Below are positions 44,201 to 51,441 of a stretch of 64,000 nucleotides of DNA, piece by piece. Origin of the DNA: OLB7 sp966250335. GTDB taxonomy: Bacteria; Bacteroidota; Ignavibacteria; OLB7. The stretch covers positions 34,142-98,141 of the forward strand of contig CBINGZ010000016.1 of the NCBI GenBank assembly GCA_966250335.1, read 5' to 3'. A model generated the notes under the pieces. The model ran no database searches. It was not told the DNA's origin and was given only the letters and a program-made list of their open reading frames with translations. Every line of letters begins with the position of its first letter. Within the stretch, counting starts at the first letter, position 1. The position numbers and the translations under genes are program-made.

Positions 44201-44609
44201 AGGTTATCGCGATGATATCGGGATCGACATCGAACGGCACGCGCACCTTGCCGCGGAAATAGCTCGGCAGTCCCTTCTTCCCGAGAATGAAGAGCTCCTC
44301 GGTTCCGGCTGGCTGCACAACCGTCTCACGCGACTGGGGTTCCAGTTCGCCGGCCGAGACCGATATCAGGTACCGTCCGGGCGTCGGATCGTGCGCGATG
44401 TAGGTCCGTGAGTTCTTGTCGTACTTGAGTCTGCTCTCCTTCCCTTTCACCGCCCCCTCGTTTTCCTTCCCCTTGGTCGTACCGGGCTTGCGCTGACCGG
44501 GACCGATCAACGCGGTTACGATGACCGTCGCATCGGCGATCGGCTGTCCCGCCAGATCACGGACGTCGACACGCAGCGCTCCGGCTGCGGGATTCTCCTT
44601 CGTGCTCAT
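41244..44609 (-). CDS. Subtilisin-like (S8) serine peptidase with prodomain and internal insert, no signal peptide
   Basis: A 1121-residue protein. ATG 44609 follows a perfect AAGGAG at 5-nt spacing. Residues 10-100 are an Ig-like/Cna-B-type domain. Residues about 110-290 look like prodomain repeats. The catalytic domain has Asp341 (GVIDSGT), His387 (WDTHGSGVAGVV), oxyanion Asn505 (STGNGNAN) and Ser681 (GGTSSATP). Residues about 580-670, between Asn and Ser, hold an inserted repeat-like stretch (SVASVGGANTLTLASAAGLA). The C-terminal 350 residues are Ig-like (WVRNDSP, VYARVRNNGTAPSLDCYIRI), with three Cys in KPCGCKESDSC. There is no N-terminal signal, so it is cytoplasmic or exported by a non-Sec route. 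First gene of an operon with the M14-VWA protein. Confidence 0.92.
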   Translation of the reverse strand: MSTKENPAAGALRVDVRDLAGQPIADATVIVTALIGPGQRKPGTTKGKENEGAVKGKESRLKYDKNSRTYIAHDPTPGRYLISVSAGELEPQSRETVVQPAGTEELFILGKKGLPSYFRGKVRVPFDVDPDIIAITLQRNLSEQERKPILERIAKSHNLGLEETPELARRSRMQLLRLPRNAGAKGRREVLAKLRDNPQVEIAGAVINLGKSGFTMLKDEAVVCFKGHVTEEQAHKIVRQFDFSVIRHIPYSPNTFHLRAKEAGSIEMLGALDKLAQHQDVEWAEPNLVQSPELDTVTPPDVLWGGCWDRQRIGCGDAWQALQDAGLETYGDPGIIIGVIDSGTQSAAGVPTNPDFQGTVSDGSTKLYRAFDFNTMTPDNNNPWDTHGSGVAGVVSGRAANPAPVMGQSSGVAGSAPNCRILTVTARIPYVDVELADQMIWMAGFNPNSPLPGFPAPITPGVDVTTSSLGLGGGPLSGTGRAMIDFLTSFGRGGKGCLTFWSTGNGNANNVISRPYSAYEKSFGIAATTYANDGTTEIRAPYSGHGNIALCAPSHDNYPVFHNPNGSFATWGAGHAGQGNMISHRAIETTVSVASVGGANTLTLASAAGLAVGQVIHVGVIGAVGSEPARITAVNAMTNTITVNGWTTAGAWGGGLINAHGVGDPVAQGPADHINNFGGTSSATPLTAGVGALLLSAEPDLTWVEVRQILRDTAVKFDLANNDPVGRWLDAMGNPSNMSGQPPVRSGWYGYGRVDAAAAVQGAIAYGFTRDVVVRDNLADTGAVPSAGAFWNTPDVWVRNDSPMIEGGAALPANYMAAGPHLNPRAGQPNWVYARVRNNGTAPSLDCYIRISVTHFPGMQFTYPSSFIPTNRPGDPVPMPMTPGTYLIGEVKVSGILPGEEAIVNVEWPAAMIPPEDVMVGMTSVHWHPCLLVECSPLDGPSAGTHVWESNSLAQKNISIIYTDTDGSNDFAMGIVAGHEENMSEFLVLEIDRGYLPRNVRLYVDLVSPILKRRLREGFKPCGCKESDSCGDRGSVLTGRDGEGVKPYVIGHHEGREVVFLASRGKTRIPIYGGPGTLSPIVVGGIVGKGAAAGGYSVSLVQLDADGKQSGSAELAVTIKN

Positions 44610-45243
44610 CACCACTCCTTCAGGTTGTGTTGTATAAGCCGCCCCGCCCTGCGGCATTATCCCTGCATACGGGCGGCTCTGGTTGATAGTGATCGTATAT
44701 GACGGCGGCAATACGGCGGAGAGATCCGAATCGCATGCCGATGTTCCGCGTTTTCACGACTTTCGAATGTTCGTACGGTATATCATGGTTCAATCCGTTA
44801 ATTCGATTACGGCATGGCGGTATCCGTGTCGTATTTCGGAGTGAACACGACATGGATATCGCATTTCGATATACATCGAAGTGCGTTCTATTATTATTTC
44901 GATCGATCAGGCCACTGCTGTGCGGCGGCTCCTTATCCGGATCGTTTCAGCTCGGTTCAGGTCCGTCGACAAAACGGACATGCCTCGATCGGTTGCCTTG
45001 TGGACCGTTGCAGAATGGAAATGGGTTCTGAGGTGGCTTGGCGAATAGCGAGCCGGCCCCGTTACTTGGAAACGCGGCGACTCCTGGTGCGATAATACTA
45101 CATCGCTCGGGAAAAGTCAATCGTAGAGGAATATTTTATTCGTAACGGCGGCGACTCGCGATCATAAGCGGGCCATGGTCCAAGGCCCGTGAACGGTGGG
45201 AAGAACGATACTTGAGGGAGTAAGGAGAGACGCAAACAGATCT
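44610..45243. other. 634-bp non-coding region upstream of the S8 operon
   Basis: It holds the 5' leader of the S8/M14 operon and the downstream region of the cupin gene. No coding frame, RNA gene or clear promoter was found. G+C is lower than in the flanking genes. A weak hairpin lies at 45169-45189. Confidence 0.5.
45169..45189 (-). terminator. Weak hairpin downstream of the cupin gene
   Basis: Arms CGGGCC and GGCCCG (6 bp) with a 9-nt loop, 55 nt after the stop at 45244. There is no clear T tract. Confidence 0.3.
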
Positions 45244-45597
45244 TCATTCGATGTTAATGCGATCACCCGATGTCGGCGGCGCCGAGACGACGAGGAACAC
45301 CACATCCTCATCTCCCCCGTTCGCAAATCGATGCACGGCGCCGGGAGGGATATGTACCCCCTGGCCCGGCCCGAACTCGATCACCCTATCCGCAAGCTCA
45401 AGCACGGCACGGCCCGATATCAGATAAACGAACTGTCGTGCGCGCGAATGATAATGCCGGATTTCACCTGCGCCGGGAGGGACACGCTCAAGAATGACCG
45501 AGAGATCATCATGGTCGAGCAGACGCCAGCCGTCGCATACTTCTCCCCACACATAATGCGGTGTGTTGGTTCCATCGACCACGGTCAGTTCGTTCAT
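45244..45597 (-). CDS. Small cupin-domain protein
   Basis: A 117-residue single-domain cupin. ATG 45597 (MNELTVVDGTNTPHYVWGEV) is preferred, because the longer frame is Arg-rich shadow of the next gene. Motif 1 is HYHSRARQFVYLISGRAVLE (metal ligands of the HxHx-E type, with Gln in place of the usual Glu). Motif 2 is GQGVHIPPGAVHRFANGGDE. Such proteins bind a divalent metal and act as isomerases, dioxygenases or sugar-binding modules. The gene lies 23 nt after the DUF5996 gene stop, likely the same transcript. Confidence 0.88.
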   Translation of the reverse strand: MNELTVVDGTNTPHYVWGEVCDGWRLLDHDDLSVILERVPPGAGEIRHYHSRARQFVYLISGRAVLELADRVIEFGPGQGVHIPPGAVHRFANGGDEDVVFLVVSAPPTSGDRINIE

Positions 45598-45620
45598 GAT
45601 GGAATTACCTGAATATTCGC

Positions 45621-46550
45621 TCAGGAGGATTTTCGTTCCAGCGCATCCCGATCCCATTTCCCGAGATCCGCCGCGGCATCGTAGGTGGACTGGAGGAATG
45701 CGAGCAGCGTGTCGTCGGGGGATTCGGACTCGCGAACGACATCGTACGGAAGGATGAACTCGCGAAGATCGGTGCTGTAGAATGCTCCGTCGGGTCGAAC
45801 CGTCGCTTCGGCATAGCCGGCCGGCTCGGGGTAGGCATACGAATAGAAGGCGGGGTACGGAATCGGTCCGCCTCCCGGCCAGAACCCGCAACTGCTTACC
45901 TCCTGCGAATACGCCTCGCGAGTGATCTCATCCGGCAGATTGGGAATTCCACCCGGATGTACCGGGGCCTGTCGTCCCGAAAATCGCGTGACGGCAAGAT
46001 CGGGGCCTCCCCAGAAAAAATGTACCGGGCTGCATTTGCCGATAAATCCGCCGCGGAATTTCCTGAAGACAGTATGGCTTCGGACAAGAATCCTCCAGAA
46101 TCTGTTGGCATATTCCGGATCGTACGAACGATGAATCTCGTCCAGATTGAAAGGAATGCAGTCGACGATCTCACACGGCATCGCATGGATCGTGACGTGG
46201 AGATCCAGCGAGTCCATCATCTCCAGAAACCGCTTATGAAATGCCGCGACCGATTGCGGCTCCAGCGCCATCCGGCCGACACGCCTGTCCTCCACCGACA
46301 CGATCAGCTCATGCCTGATGAAGTCGAAATCGATCTGGAACGCCCTGGTCCCATACGGTATCAGCGAGGTGGTCAGTCCGGACGAGGTCGGGTACATCGT
46401 AACATGCCACGAATGATTCTCCCATGGGCTCAGCTTGAGCCGGACCTTCCCGACGATCTGGGTCCAGAGATGGAGGGTGGCGTACGTGTCCGCCCAGGCT
46501 TCCAGCGGAAGGCTCGGCCAGGGTTCGATCGATGCGGGCTGGGTCGTCAT
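45621..46550 (-). CDS. DUF5996 family protein
   Basis: A 309-residue protein started at ATG 46550 just after AAGAGAAGAG. WPSLPLEAWADTYATLHLWT, QIVGKVRLKLSPWENHSWHV, IDFDFIRHELIVSVEDRR, FIGKCSPVHFFWGGPDLAVT and SSCGFWPGGGPIPYPAFYSY are the conserved blocks of DUF5996. The function of the family is not known; the conserved His, Trp and Cys suggest a metal- or cofactor-binding enzyme. No signal peptide. It is followed by the cupin gene. Confidence 0.92.
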   Translation of the reverse strand: MTTQPASIEPWPSLPLEAWADTYATLHLWTQIVGKVRLKLSPWENHSWHVTMYPTSSGLTTSLIPYGTRAFQIDFDFIRHELIVSVEDRRVGRMALEPQSVAAFHKRFLEMMDSLDLHVTIHAMPCEIVDCIPFNLDEIHRSYDPEYANRFWRILVRSHTVFRKFRGGFIGKCSPVHFFWGGPDLAVTRFSGRQAPVHPGGIPNLPDEITREAYSQEVSSCGFWPGGGPIPYPAFYSYAYPEPAGYAEATVRPDGAFYSTDLREFILPYDVVRESESPDDTLLAFLQSTYDAAADLGKWDRDALERKSS

Positions 46551-46761
46551 CTCTTCTCTTCCTCTCATGAACATGATTGCAGGAGGCCGGGATTCGGCTG
46601 TGAATCGGGGAACGGCGGAATATACGATGCAGCCGGACAGCTTGTACACGGCGTCATGTTATTGTGCTGTAACCCGGTTCCTTCCAATCGATCTTCAGGT
46701 TGAAGCATTGTCATATACGGGACAGAATTTGCCCGTAGCCGTTGCTCCCTCAATCCTCATC

Positions 46762-46787
46762 ATATTCCGAGATCATATTCCGAGATC
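46762..46787. repeat. Perfect 13-bp tandem duplication
   Basis: ATATTCCGAGATC occurs twice head to tail at 46762-46774 and 46775-46787. It lies just outside the palindromic repeat cluster and could be a target-site or slippage product. Confidence 0.8.
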
Positions 46788-46797
46788 GTATTTTCAA

Positions 46798-46918
46798 CCC
46801 CGAAGGGGCGCACCATTTGTAGCCGCGGACGTCCCCACATTTTTTCTTTAGCGCCGAAGGTGCGCACCATTCTGCCCTTCCGCGGAAAGGAAGAATCGTA
46901 CGCACCTTCGGCGCTTAA
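46798..46918. repeat. Interspersed palindromic repeat cluster with large hairpin
   Basis: Copy A (CCCCGAAGGGGCGCACCATT) is at 46798-46817. Copy B (GCGCCGAAGGTGCGCACCATT, one base over 20 if joined, given here as GCGCCGAAGG + TGCGCACCATT) is at 46851-46871. An inverted copy C is at 46898-46916. B and C form a stem of 15 perfect pairs (AGCGCCGAAGGTGCG), continued by ATTCT/AGAAT and CCTTCCGCGGAAAGG inner pairing. This resembles the 'AGCCCCGAAGGGGCG' interspersed repeats I recall from Bacteroidota genomes. It fills most of the 709-bp gap 46551-47259, which otherwise holds only a promoter. Confidence 0.75.
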
Positions 46919-46965
46919 TGGTCCCCGCTACCAACAGCACCTCCCTTCAGAAGCCGCGATATATA

Positions 46966-46995
46966 TTGTGAAGTATGCTGTGGATGCTATATTAG
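46966..46995 (+). promoter_or_regulatory. Promoter upstream of the serine hydrolase gene
   Basis: TTG (46966-46968), a 19-nt spacer and TATATTAG (46988-46995) fit the TTG-N19-21-TAnnTTtG pattern. The leader to ATG 47260 would be about 260 nt. Confidence 0.45.
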
Positions 46996-47259
46996 CGGTC
47001 GTTGAGGGCAAGCCTGAAGAAACCATCTCTCCTTCTCAGAACGCTTCCGCAGCAGAGGATTCCATCGACAGGTCGTCGCCGGAGGACGTTGCTCGACCAT
47101 ACCTCATGATGATGTGTGCCGTCGGGAACAAATCCGGAGTCCCTTCGTCGCAAGACAGCCGTATCGACGGGTCACGACAAAGCCGGGGATCATCGCCCGG
47201 AGATCGTGATGCCGATCATGTTATCTCTCATACGATAGAACGCATCGGTTCATTCAGGC

Positions 47260-49254
47260 ATGAAGACCTTCCTCCTCTCTCCTCTCCTCCTTTGCCTCGT
47301 CGCAATCACTCCCCTCTCCGCGCAGCAGGCGATCCGGCCTGAACGCGGCAAAGAGATCCAGCGGGTCCTTGCTTCCGGCGAGCGGCACGACTATGAGCTC
47401 GATCTGGGCGCCGATCAGTTCATCTTCGGCGATGTCTATCAGCAGAGCCTCGACGTCGTCATATCGGTCCATGCTCCCGACGGCACGCTCGTCGGCGAGT
47501 ACGACGGCCCGGCCCGTGGTTCGGAGATATTTCGCTTTCAGACAAAAGCAGCAGGAATCTATCGGATCACGGTCGCCCCGTTCAAGGAGGATTCAGGGAA
47601 GTACACCTTCACGCTGAGACGTGCGGAGCCGGTCGCGACCACCCCCGAGGGGAGCGTGGACCAGCTGATGGCACTGTACGGTCAGAACGATGCCCCCGGA
47701 GGGATCGTGGCCGTGGTCAGGCAGGGGAAGATCTCGTTCGTCAAGACGTACGGCGCCGCCGACCTCGCCAATACTATCCCGATCACCCGGGAGACGGCCT
47801 TCTGCATCGGCTCGATCAGCAAGCAGTTCACCGGCTTCGCGATCGCGACGCTCGCCGCGCAGGGAAAGCTCTCGCTGGAGGACGACGTCCGGAAGTATCT
47901 GCCGGAGCTGCCCGATCTCGGCAAACCCGTTACGCTCCGCAATCTGCTGAATCATACGGGGGGATATCCCGAGATCTTCGGCATCGTCGGCCTCGCCGGG
48001 TACTACGATGGGAATTACATGGATCAGAAGAGCGCACAACAGATCGTGAAACGACAAAAAGCGCTGCAGTTCGAGCCCGGCTCGCGCCATCTCTACAACA
48101 ACACAGGCTACATGCTGCTGGCCGACGTCGTGGAGCGCGTTACCGACACCTCGTACTCCGACTGGATGCAGGCGAATCTCTTTGCTCCCCTCGGTATGGA
48201 TCATACGGTGATGATGACGGAGGCGGGACAGGTGGTTCCCAAAGCCGCGACATCATACTCGCTCGGAGAGAAGGGGAAGCCTGTCCAGAACTACGTCAAC
48301 AGTTCGGCTCTCGGCTCCACCGGCATCTACACCACGGTCGACGACCTGGCGAAATGGCTCGCCAACCTGCACAACGGCACGGTGGGGGGCCCCGATCTTC
48401 TGGAACGTCTCTCGGAGCGCGGCGTCCTCACAAACGGCGACACCATCGATTATGGACTCGGCATCAGTGTCGGAACCCGGCGAGGAGTTCCCTACGTCTC
48501 CCACAGCGGCGGCAGCGAAGGGTTCATCTCGATGCTCGTCTATTTTCCGAAGATCGATGCCGGTGTCGTGACGCTGAGCAATTACCGTCATTTCAACACG
48601 AACATTGCGATGCAGATTGCCGATGAATTCTTCGCGAAGGATATGACGCCCGTCGAGAAGGAACCCGAGCAGGAGATCCGGCCGCAGGTCGACACGACCC
48701 GGACGGTGACGGTCGCTTCCACACTCCTCGATGAGTATGCGGGCCGGTACGAGGTGCTCAACGTCAATCTTGTCAACGAGTTCGTTCACCGGGGAAGCGA
48801 TCTGATTTCGATGATCCAGGGACAGGAGCCGAGCACGCTTCTCCCTCTCTCCGACTCGGTCTTCACCTATCCCGATGCCGAGGCGACCGTGACCTTCCAC
48901 CGCGGCCCCGACGGACGGATCGCGCGCGCCACCCACGATCAGGGACGGGAGTTCGAACTGCAACGAGTGGTCCCGTTCAAGCCGTCCGAGGAAGATCTGA
49001 AGCAGTATACGGGCCGCTATCTTTCAACGGAGTTCGATATCCTCTATACCGTCACCATAGAAAAGGGAGCGCTTGTTGCGAGGCATTTCGGGAGCAACGA
49101 CGTTACGCTGAAACCGAAATCGCCTGATGTCTTTACAGGAAGCGAATGGTTTTTCAAGGAAGGGAAGTTCGCCAGGGATGATAAGGGGAAGGTGAACGGG
49201 CTGCGTGCGTCGAGTGATAGAACGTTGAATGTATTGTTCGAGAAACTTCCGTGA
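47260..49254 (+). CDS. Secreted beta-lactamase-family (class C/CubicO-type) serine hydrolase
   Basis: A 664-residue exported protein with signal LLSPLLLCLVAITPLSAQ. Residues about 25-125 are a PPC-type beta domain (GERHDYELDLGADQFIFGDV). Residues about 130-470 are a class C beta-lactamase/DD-peptidase fold: SxxK at S185-K188 (IGSISKQF), YxN at Y279-N281 (HLYNNTGYM) and HSGGSEG as the third motif. Residues about 490-660 hold two DUF3471-like lipocalin repeats (LLDEYAGRYEVLN and LKQYTGRYLSTEF). The family includes esterases, peptidases and D-amino-acid enzymes; antibiotic resistance is not implied. It is monocistronic. Confidence 0.92.
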   Translation: MKTFLLSPLLLCLVAITPLSAQQAIRPERGKEIQRVLASGERHDYELDLGADQFIFGDVYQQSLDVVISVHAPDGTLVGEYDGPARGSEIFRFQTKAAGIYRITVAPFKEDSGKYTFTLRRAEPVATTPEGSVDQLMALYGQNDAPGGIVAVVRQGKISFVKTYGAADLANTIPITRETAFCIGSISKQFTGFAIATLAAQGKLSLEDDVRKYLPELPDLGKPVTLRNLLNHTGGYPEIFGIVGLAGYYDGNYMDQKSAQQIVKRQKALQFEPGSRHLYNNTGYMLLADVVERVTDTSYSDWMQANLFAPLGMDHTVMMTEAGQVVPKAATSYSLGEKGKPVQNYVNSSALGSTGIYTTVDDLAKWLANLHNGTVGGPDLLERLSERGVLTNGDTIDYGLGISVGTRRGVPYVSHSGGSEGFISMLVYFPKIDAGVVTLSNYRHFNTNIAMQIADEFFAKDMTPVEKEPEQEIRPQVDTTRTVTVASTLLDEYAGRYEVLNVNLVNEFVHRGSDLISMIQGQEPSTLLPLSDSVFTYPDAEATVTFHRGPDGRIARATHDQGREFELQRVVPFKPSEEDLKQYTGRYLSTEFDILYTVTIEKGALVARHFGSNDVTLKPKSPDVFTGSEWFFKEGKFARDDKGKVNGLRASSDRTLNVLFEKLP

Positions 49255-49347
49255 CGGAGCACGAATCGGCCGTCGGTGCACGAACGGGAACGATACATTC
49301 ACATCTTCATAGAACTATACCGGCGGCCGCATGACCAGTCCCGTCGA

Positions 49348-50655
49348 TCATCTGACTATCTGGACGGGAACGGAGGCAACTCCGTTCTCCGTCCGTATCG
49401 AGCAGAAATAACTCCCCGACGGCAGGCCTTCGACGTTGAATCTGCATGATGCTCGCCCAGGGTCTCCGTCGTTATTCTCCATAACTGCAACCGTCTCCCC
49501 CATCGCATTATGCAATACTATTCGCGTCAGGCCGGGAGACCTTTTCATATAGGATAATTCCACGATATTCGTCGCCGGATTCGGAAAACAGATCAACTCT
49601 TCATCGACGCTTTCATGAACCGATGGAGCTGCCGAGGAGAGCGTGGGGAGTCTCCAGATATATGCGTTCGTCGTGTTCCTCTCCGTCCAGCCTACTCGAT
49701 CTCCGGCCGGAGAGAAGATGATGCGGGAAAAGGAACTCTCTACATCACCATGCTCAAACATCGTATCCCCCGTCTCGACATGTAAGATCCGTATCGGGCC
49801 CATGCCGCCGGATATCGCGAGCATCCTGCCGTCACTACTGAAACTCAACGCCTCGGCCGAACCTTTATTTCCCCACATCGTACGGACTCTGTTTCCCGTT
49901 GAGGTCTGCAACAGGCAGAACATCCCCGGCATGGCCTCGTTCATCTGGAAGCTGCTTACGGCAATCAAGGACCCGTCGGGACTCAGGTCCAATGCGACCG
50001 TAAGCGCGAAGAACGGCTGAAACGACGACATCCCCTTCCCGGTGTTCAGATCCCAGATCCTGACCGTTCCGTCCATGGAGTTCGATACGATTCGGCTCTC
50101 ATCCGGTGAGAAACGGACGTTCATCACCTCGTCGGTATGGCCTTTGATTGTCCGGATCAACTCACCCGTTGGGGGACTCCACACCGTTATCATCTTCCCC
50201 TCGCCACAGGTAACGAGGAGCGCTCCATCCCTGCTGAATCTGAGGGATATTACCACGCCCGGATGACCGATCAGTGTACGAACGGGAGCGCCGGAACCGG
50301 CATCGAATAACCGTACGGTAGAATCGGAGCCGCCTGTTGCGATGTATCGACCATCAGGGCTGAATATCGCACTCGCATAGATCAGATCAACGGCCGGCTT
50401 CAATGTCAGGAGCAGATCTCCCGTATACGCATCCCAGATCTTCGCCGTGCCGTCATACGATGTCGTTACGACCTTCTGACCGTCGGGACTGAACGAAATA
50501 TCGGATACATACCCCTGGTGGCCCGTCAATGTAAGAAGCTCGCCCTCGCTTCCGGAAGGGGGCTGTGCTGTCAGGGTCTCCGCCATAAGAGTCAGAGCCG
50601 TCAATGCGATGCAGAGCGGCCGGATCGTGGTACAGAGTTGAATGAACGGCCGCAT
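49348..50655 (-). CDS. Secreted WD40-repeat protein with T9SS sorting domain
   Basis: A 435-residue exported protein. ATG 50655 lies behind GGAGGAG and opens the signal PLCIALTALTLMAETLTAQ. Residues about 45-330 are seven WD40 blades (for example GHQGYVSDISFSPDGQKVVT and GHTDEVMNVRFSPDESRIVS, each with a following 'KIWD/RIWD'). The C-terminus (FPNPATNIVELSYMKRSPG to GLPSGSYFCSIRTENG) is a type A T9SS sorting domain. WD40 platforms bind partner proteins; on the cell surface this could act in adhesion or complex assembly. The partner is unknown. Confidence 0.9.
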   Translation of the reverse strand: MRPFIQLCTTIRPLCIALTALTLMAETLTAQPPSGSEGELLTLTGHQGYVSDISFSPDGQKVVTTSYDGTAKIWDAYTGDLLLTLKPAVDLIYASAIFSPDGRYIATGGSDSTVRLFDAGSGAPVRTLIGHPGVVISLRFSRDGALLVTCGEGKMITVWSPPTGELIRTIKGHTDEVMNVRFSPDESRIVSNSMDGTVRIWDLNTGKGMSSFQPFFALTVALDLSPDGSLIAVSSFQMNEAMPGMFCLLQTSTGNRVRTMWGNKGSAEALSFSSDGRMLAISGGMGPIRILHVETGDTMFEHGDVESSFSRIIFSPAGDRVGWTERNTTNAYIWRLPTLSSAAPSVHESVDEELICFPNPATNIVELSYMKRSPGLTRIVLHNAMGETVAVMENNDGDPGRASCRFNVEGLPSGSYFCSIRTENGVASVPVQIVR

Positions 50656-50833
50656 TGTGCTCCTCCCTGCATTTTGCATGACTCTTTACCGGAAGCATTT
50701 CCGTATATCCGGGCAACGCCCCGGACAAACGAGGCGACGTCCGCCGATTCTTATGGGATGGAACGATACCAAAGTTTATTCCATCGGAATTATCCGGCAG
50801 GATACCAGCTGTTATCGCCCCGGAGCAGAGCGC

Positions 50834-51364
50834 CTAATTTACATGCACCTTATAGTCCATATTCACGTTCATGAGACCGATTCTGGGGCGAAGCAGGGCA
50901 CTGTCTACCTCAAAATATCCTTGCGACGGAACTTCGGCCAGAATAAACATGGTGATCGACGCGGGCTTATCCTTGTACGCCTGCTGCAGCCCTACCTCGA
51001 TCTCCGCTCTGTATTCGCCTTTCGCCGCATCATAGACCATCGGCGCCAGTCGCGGCTGATACCCCGGCACCTGCGCGCTTGCCGTGAACTTGACATCTTC
51101 AAGGAGGTCGCTGTTCCTTGCCGGAACGACCGTGAAGACCGGTTTGACATGCTCCTCGCTGCAGATGTTCTCGGGCTCGGAGAGTACCCCGAAAAAGAGG
51201 GTGCGCTTGAATCCGTTGACTTCGCTGTGCTGCAACATCCCCATCGAGACGCCCCAGTCCTCCTCATGTCCACAGTTCGTCTCGATGGTAGGGTCGACGT
51301 TCCCCTGCTTGTCGCAGGCGGCAAGGGTCAGAAAGCAGAGTACGGAAAAGAGTAAAGAGCGCAT
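50834..51364 (-). CDS. Small lipoprotein of unknown function
   Basis: A 176-residue lipoprotein. ATG 51364 (MRSLLFSVLCFLTLAACDK) gives lipobox Cys17; the longer frame overlaps the next gene and lacks a signal. The mature part is beta-rich (KRTLFFGVLSEPENICSEEH, VKFTASAQVPGYQPRLAPMV, GLMNVNMDYKVHV) with two further Cys (NCGHEED and NICSEE) that may pair. It resembles small Ig-like/calycin lipoproteins of Bacteroidota, but I recognise no family. It lies 77 nt downstream of the arylsulfotransferase-like gene and may share its transcript. Confidence 0.75.
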   Translation of the reverse strand: MRSLLFSVLCFLTLAACDKQGNVDPTIETNCGHEEDWGVSMGMLQHSEVNGFKRTLFFGVLSEPENICSEEHVKPVFTVVPARNSDLLEDVKFTASAQVPGYQPRLAPMVYDAAKGEYRAEIEVGLQQAYKDKPASITMFILAEVPSQGYFEVDSALLRPRIGLMNVNMDYKVHVN

Positions 51365-51441
51365 CTGCGTGTTCCGGTTGGTGTGGAAAGCGGGGGGCGC
51401 ATGGTCATGCAATACCCGGCTGCAATATCGCAAGAGATATC

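Noticed and set aside
41175..44411. Very long plus-strand frame (1078 codons)
   Set aside because: It lies fully antisense to the S8 peptidase, whose catalytic residues, prodomain and SD are clear. The antisense product is Arg/His/Gly-rich without any motif.
47260..49254. A beta-lactamase resistance gene
   Set aside because: The SxxK and YxN motifs are shared by many esterases and peptidases, and the PPC and DUF3471-like domains are not found in resistance enzymes.
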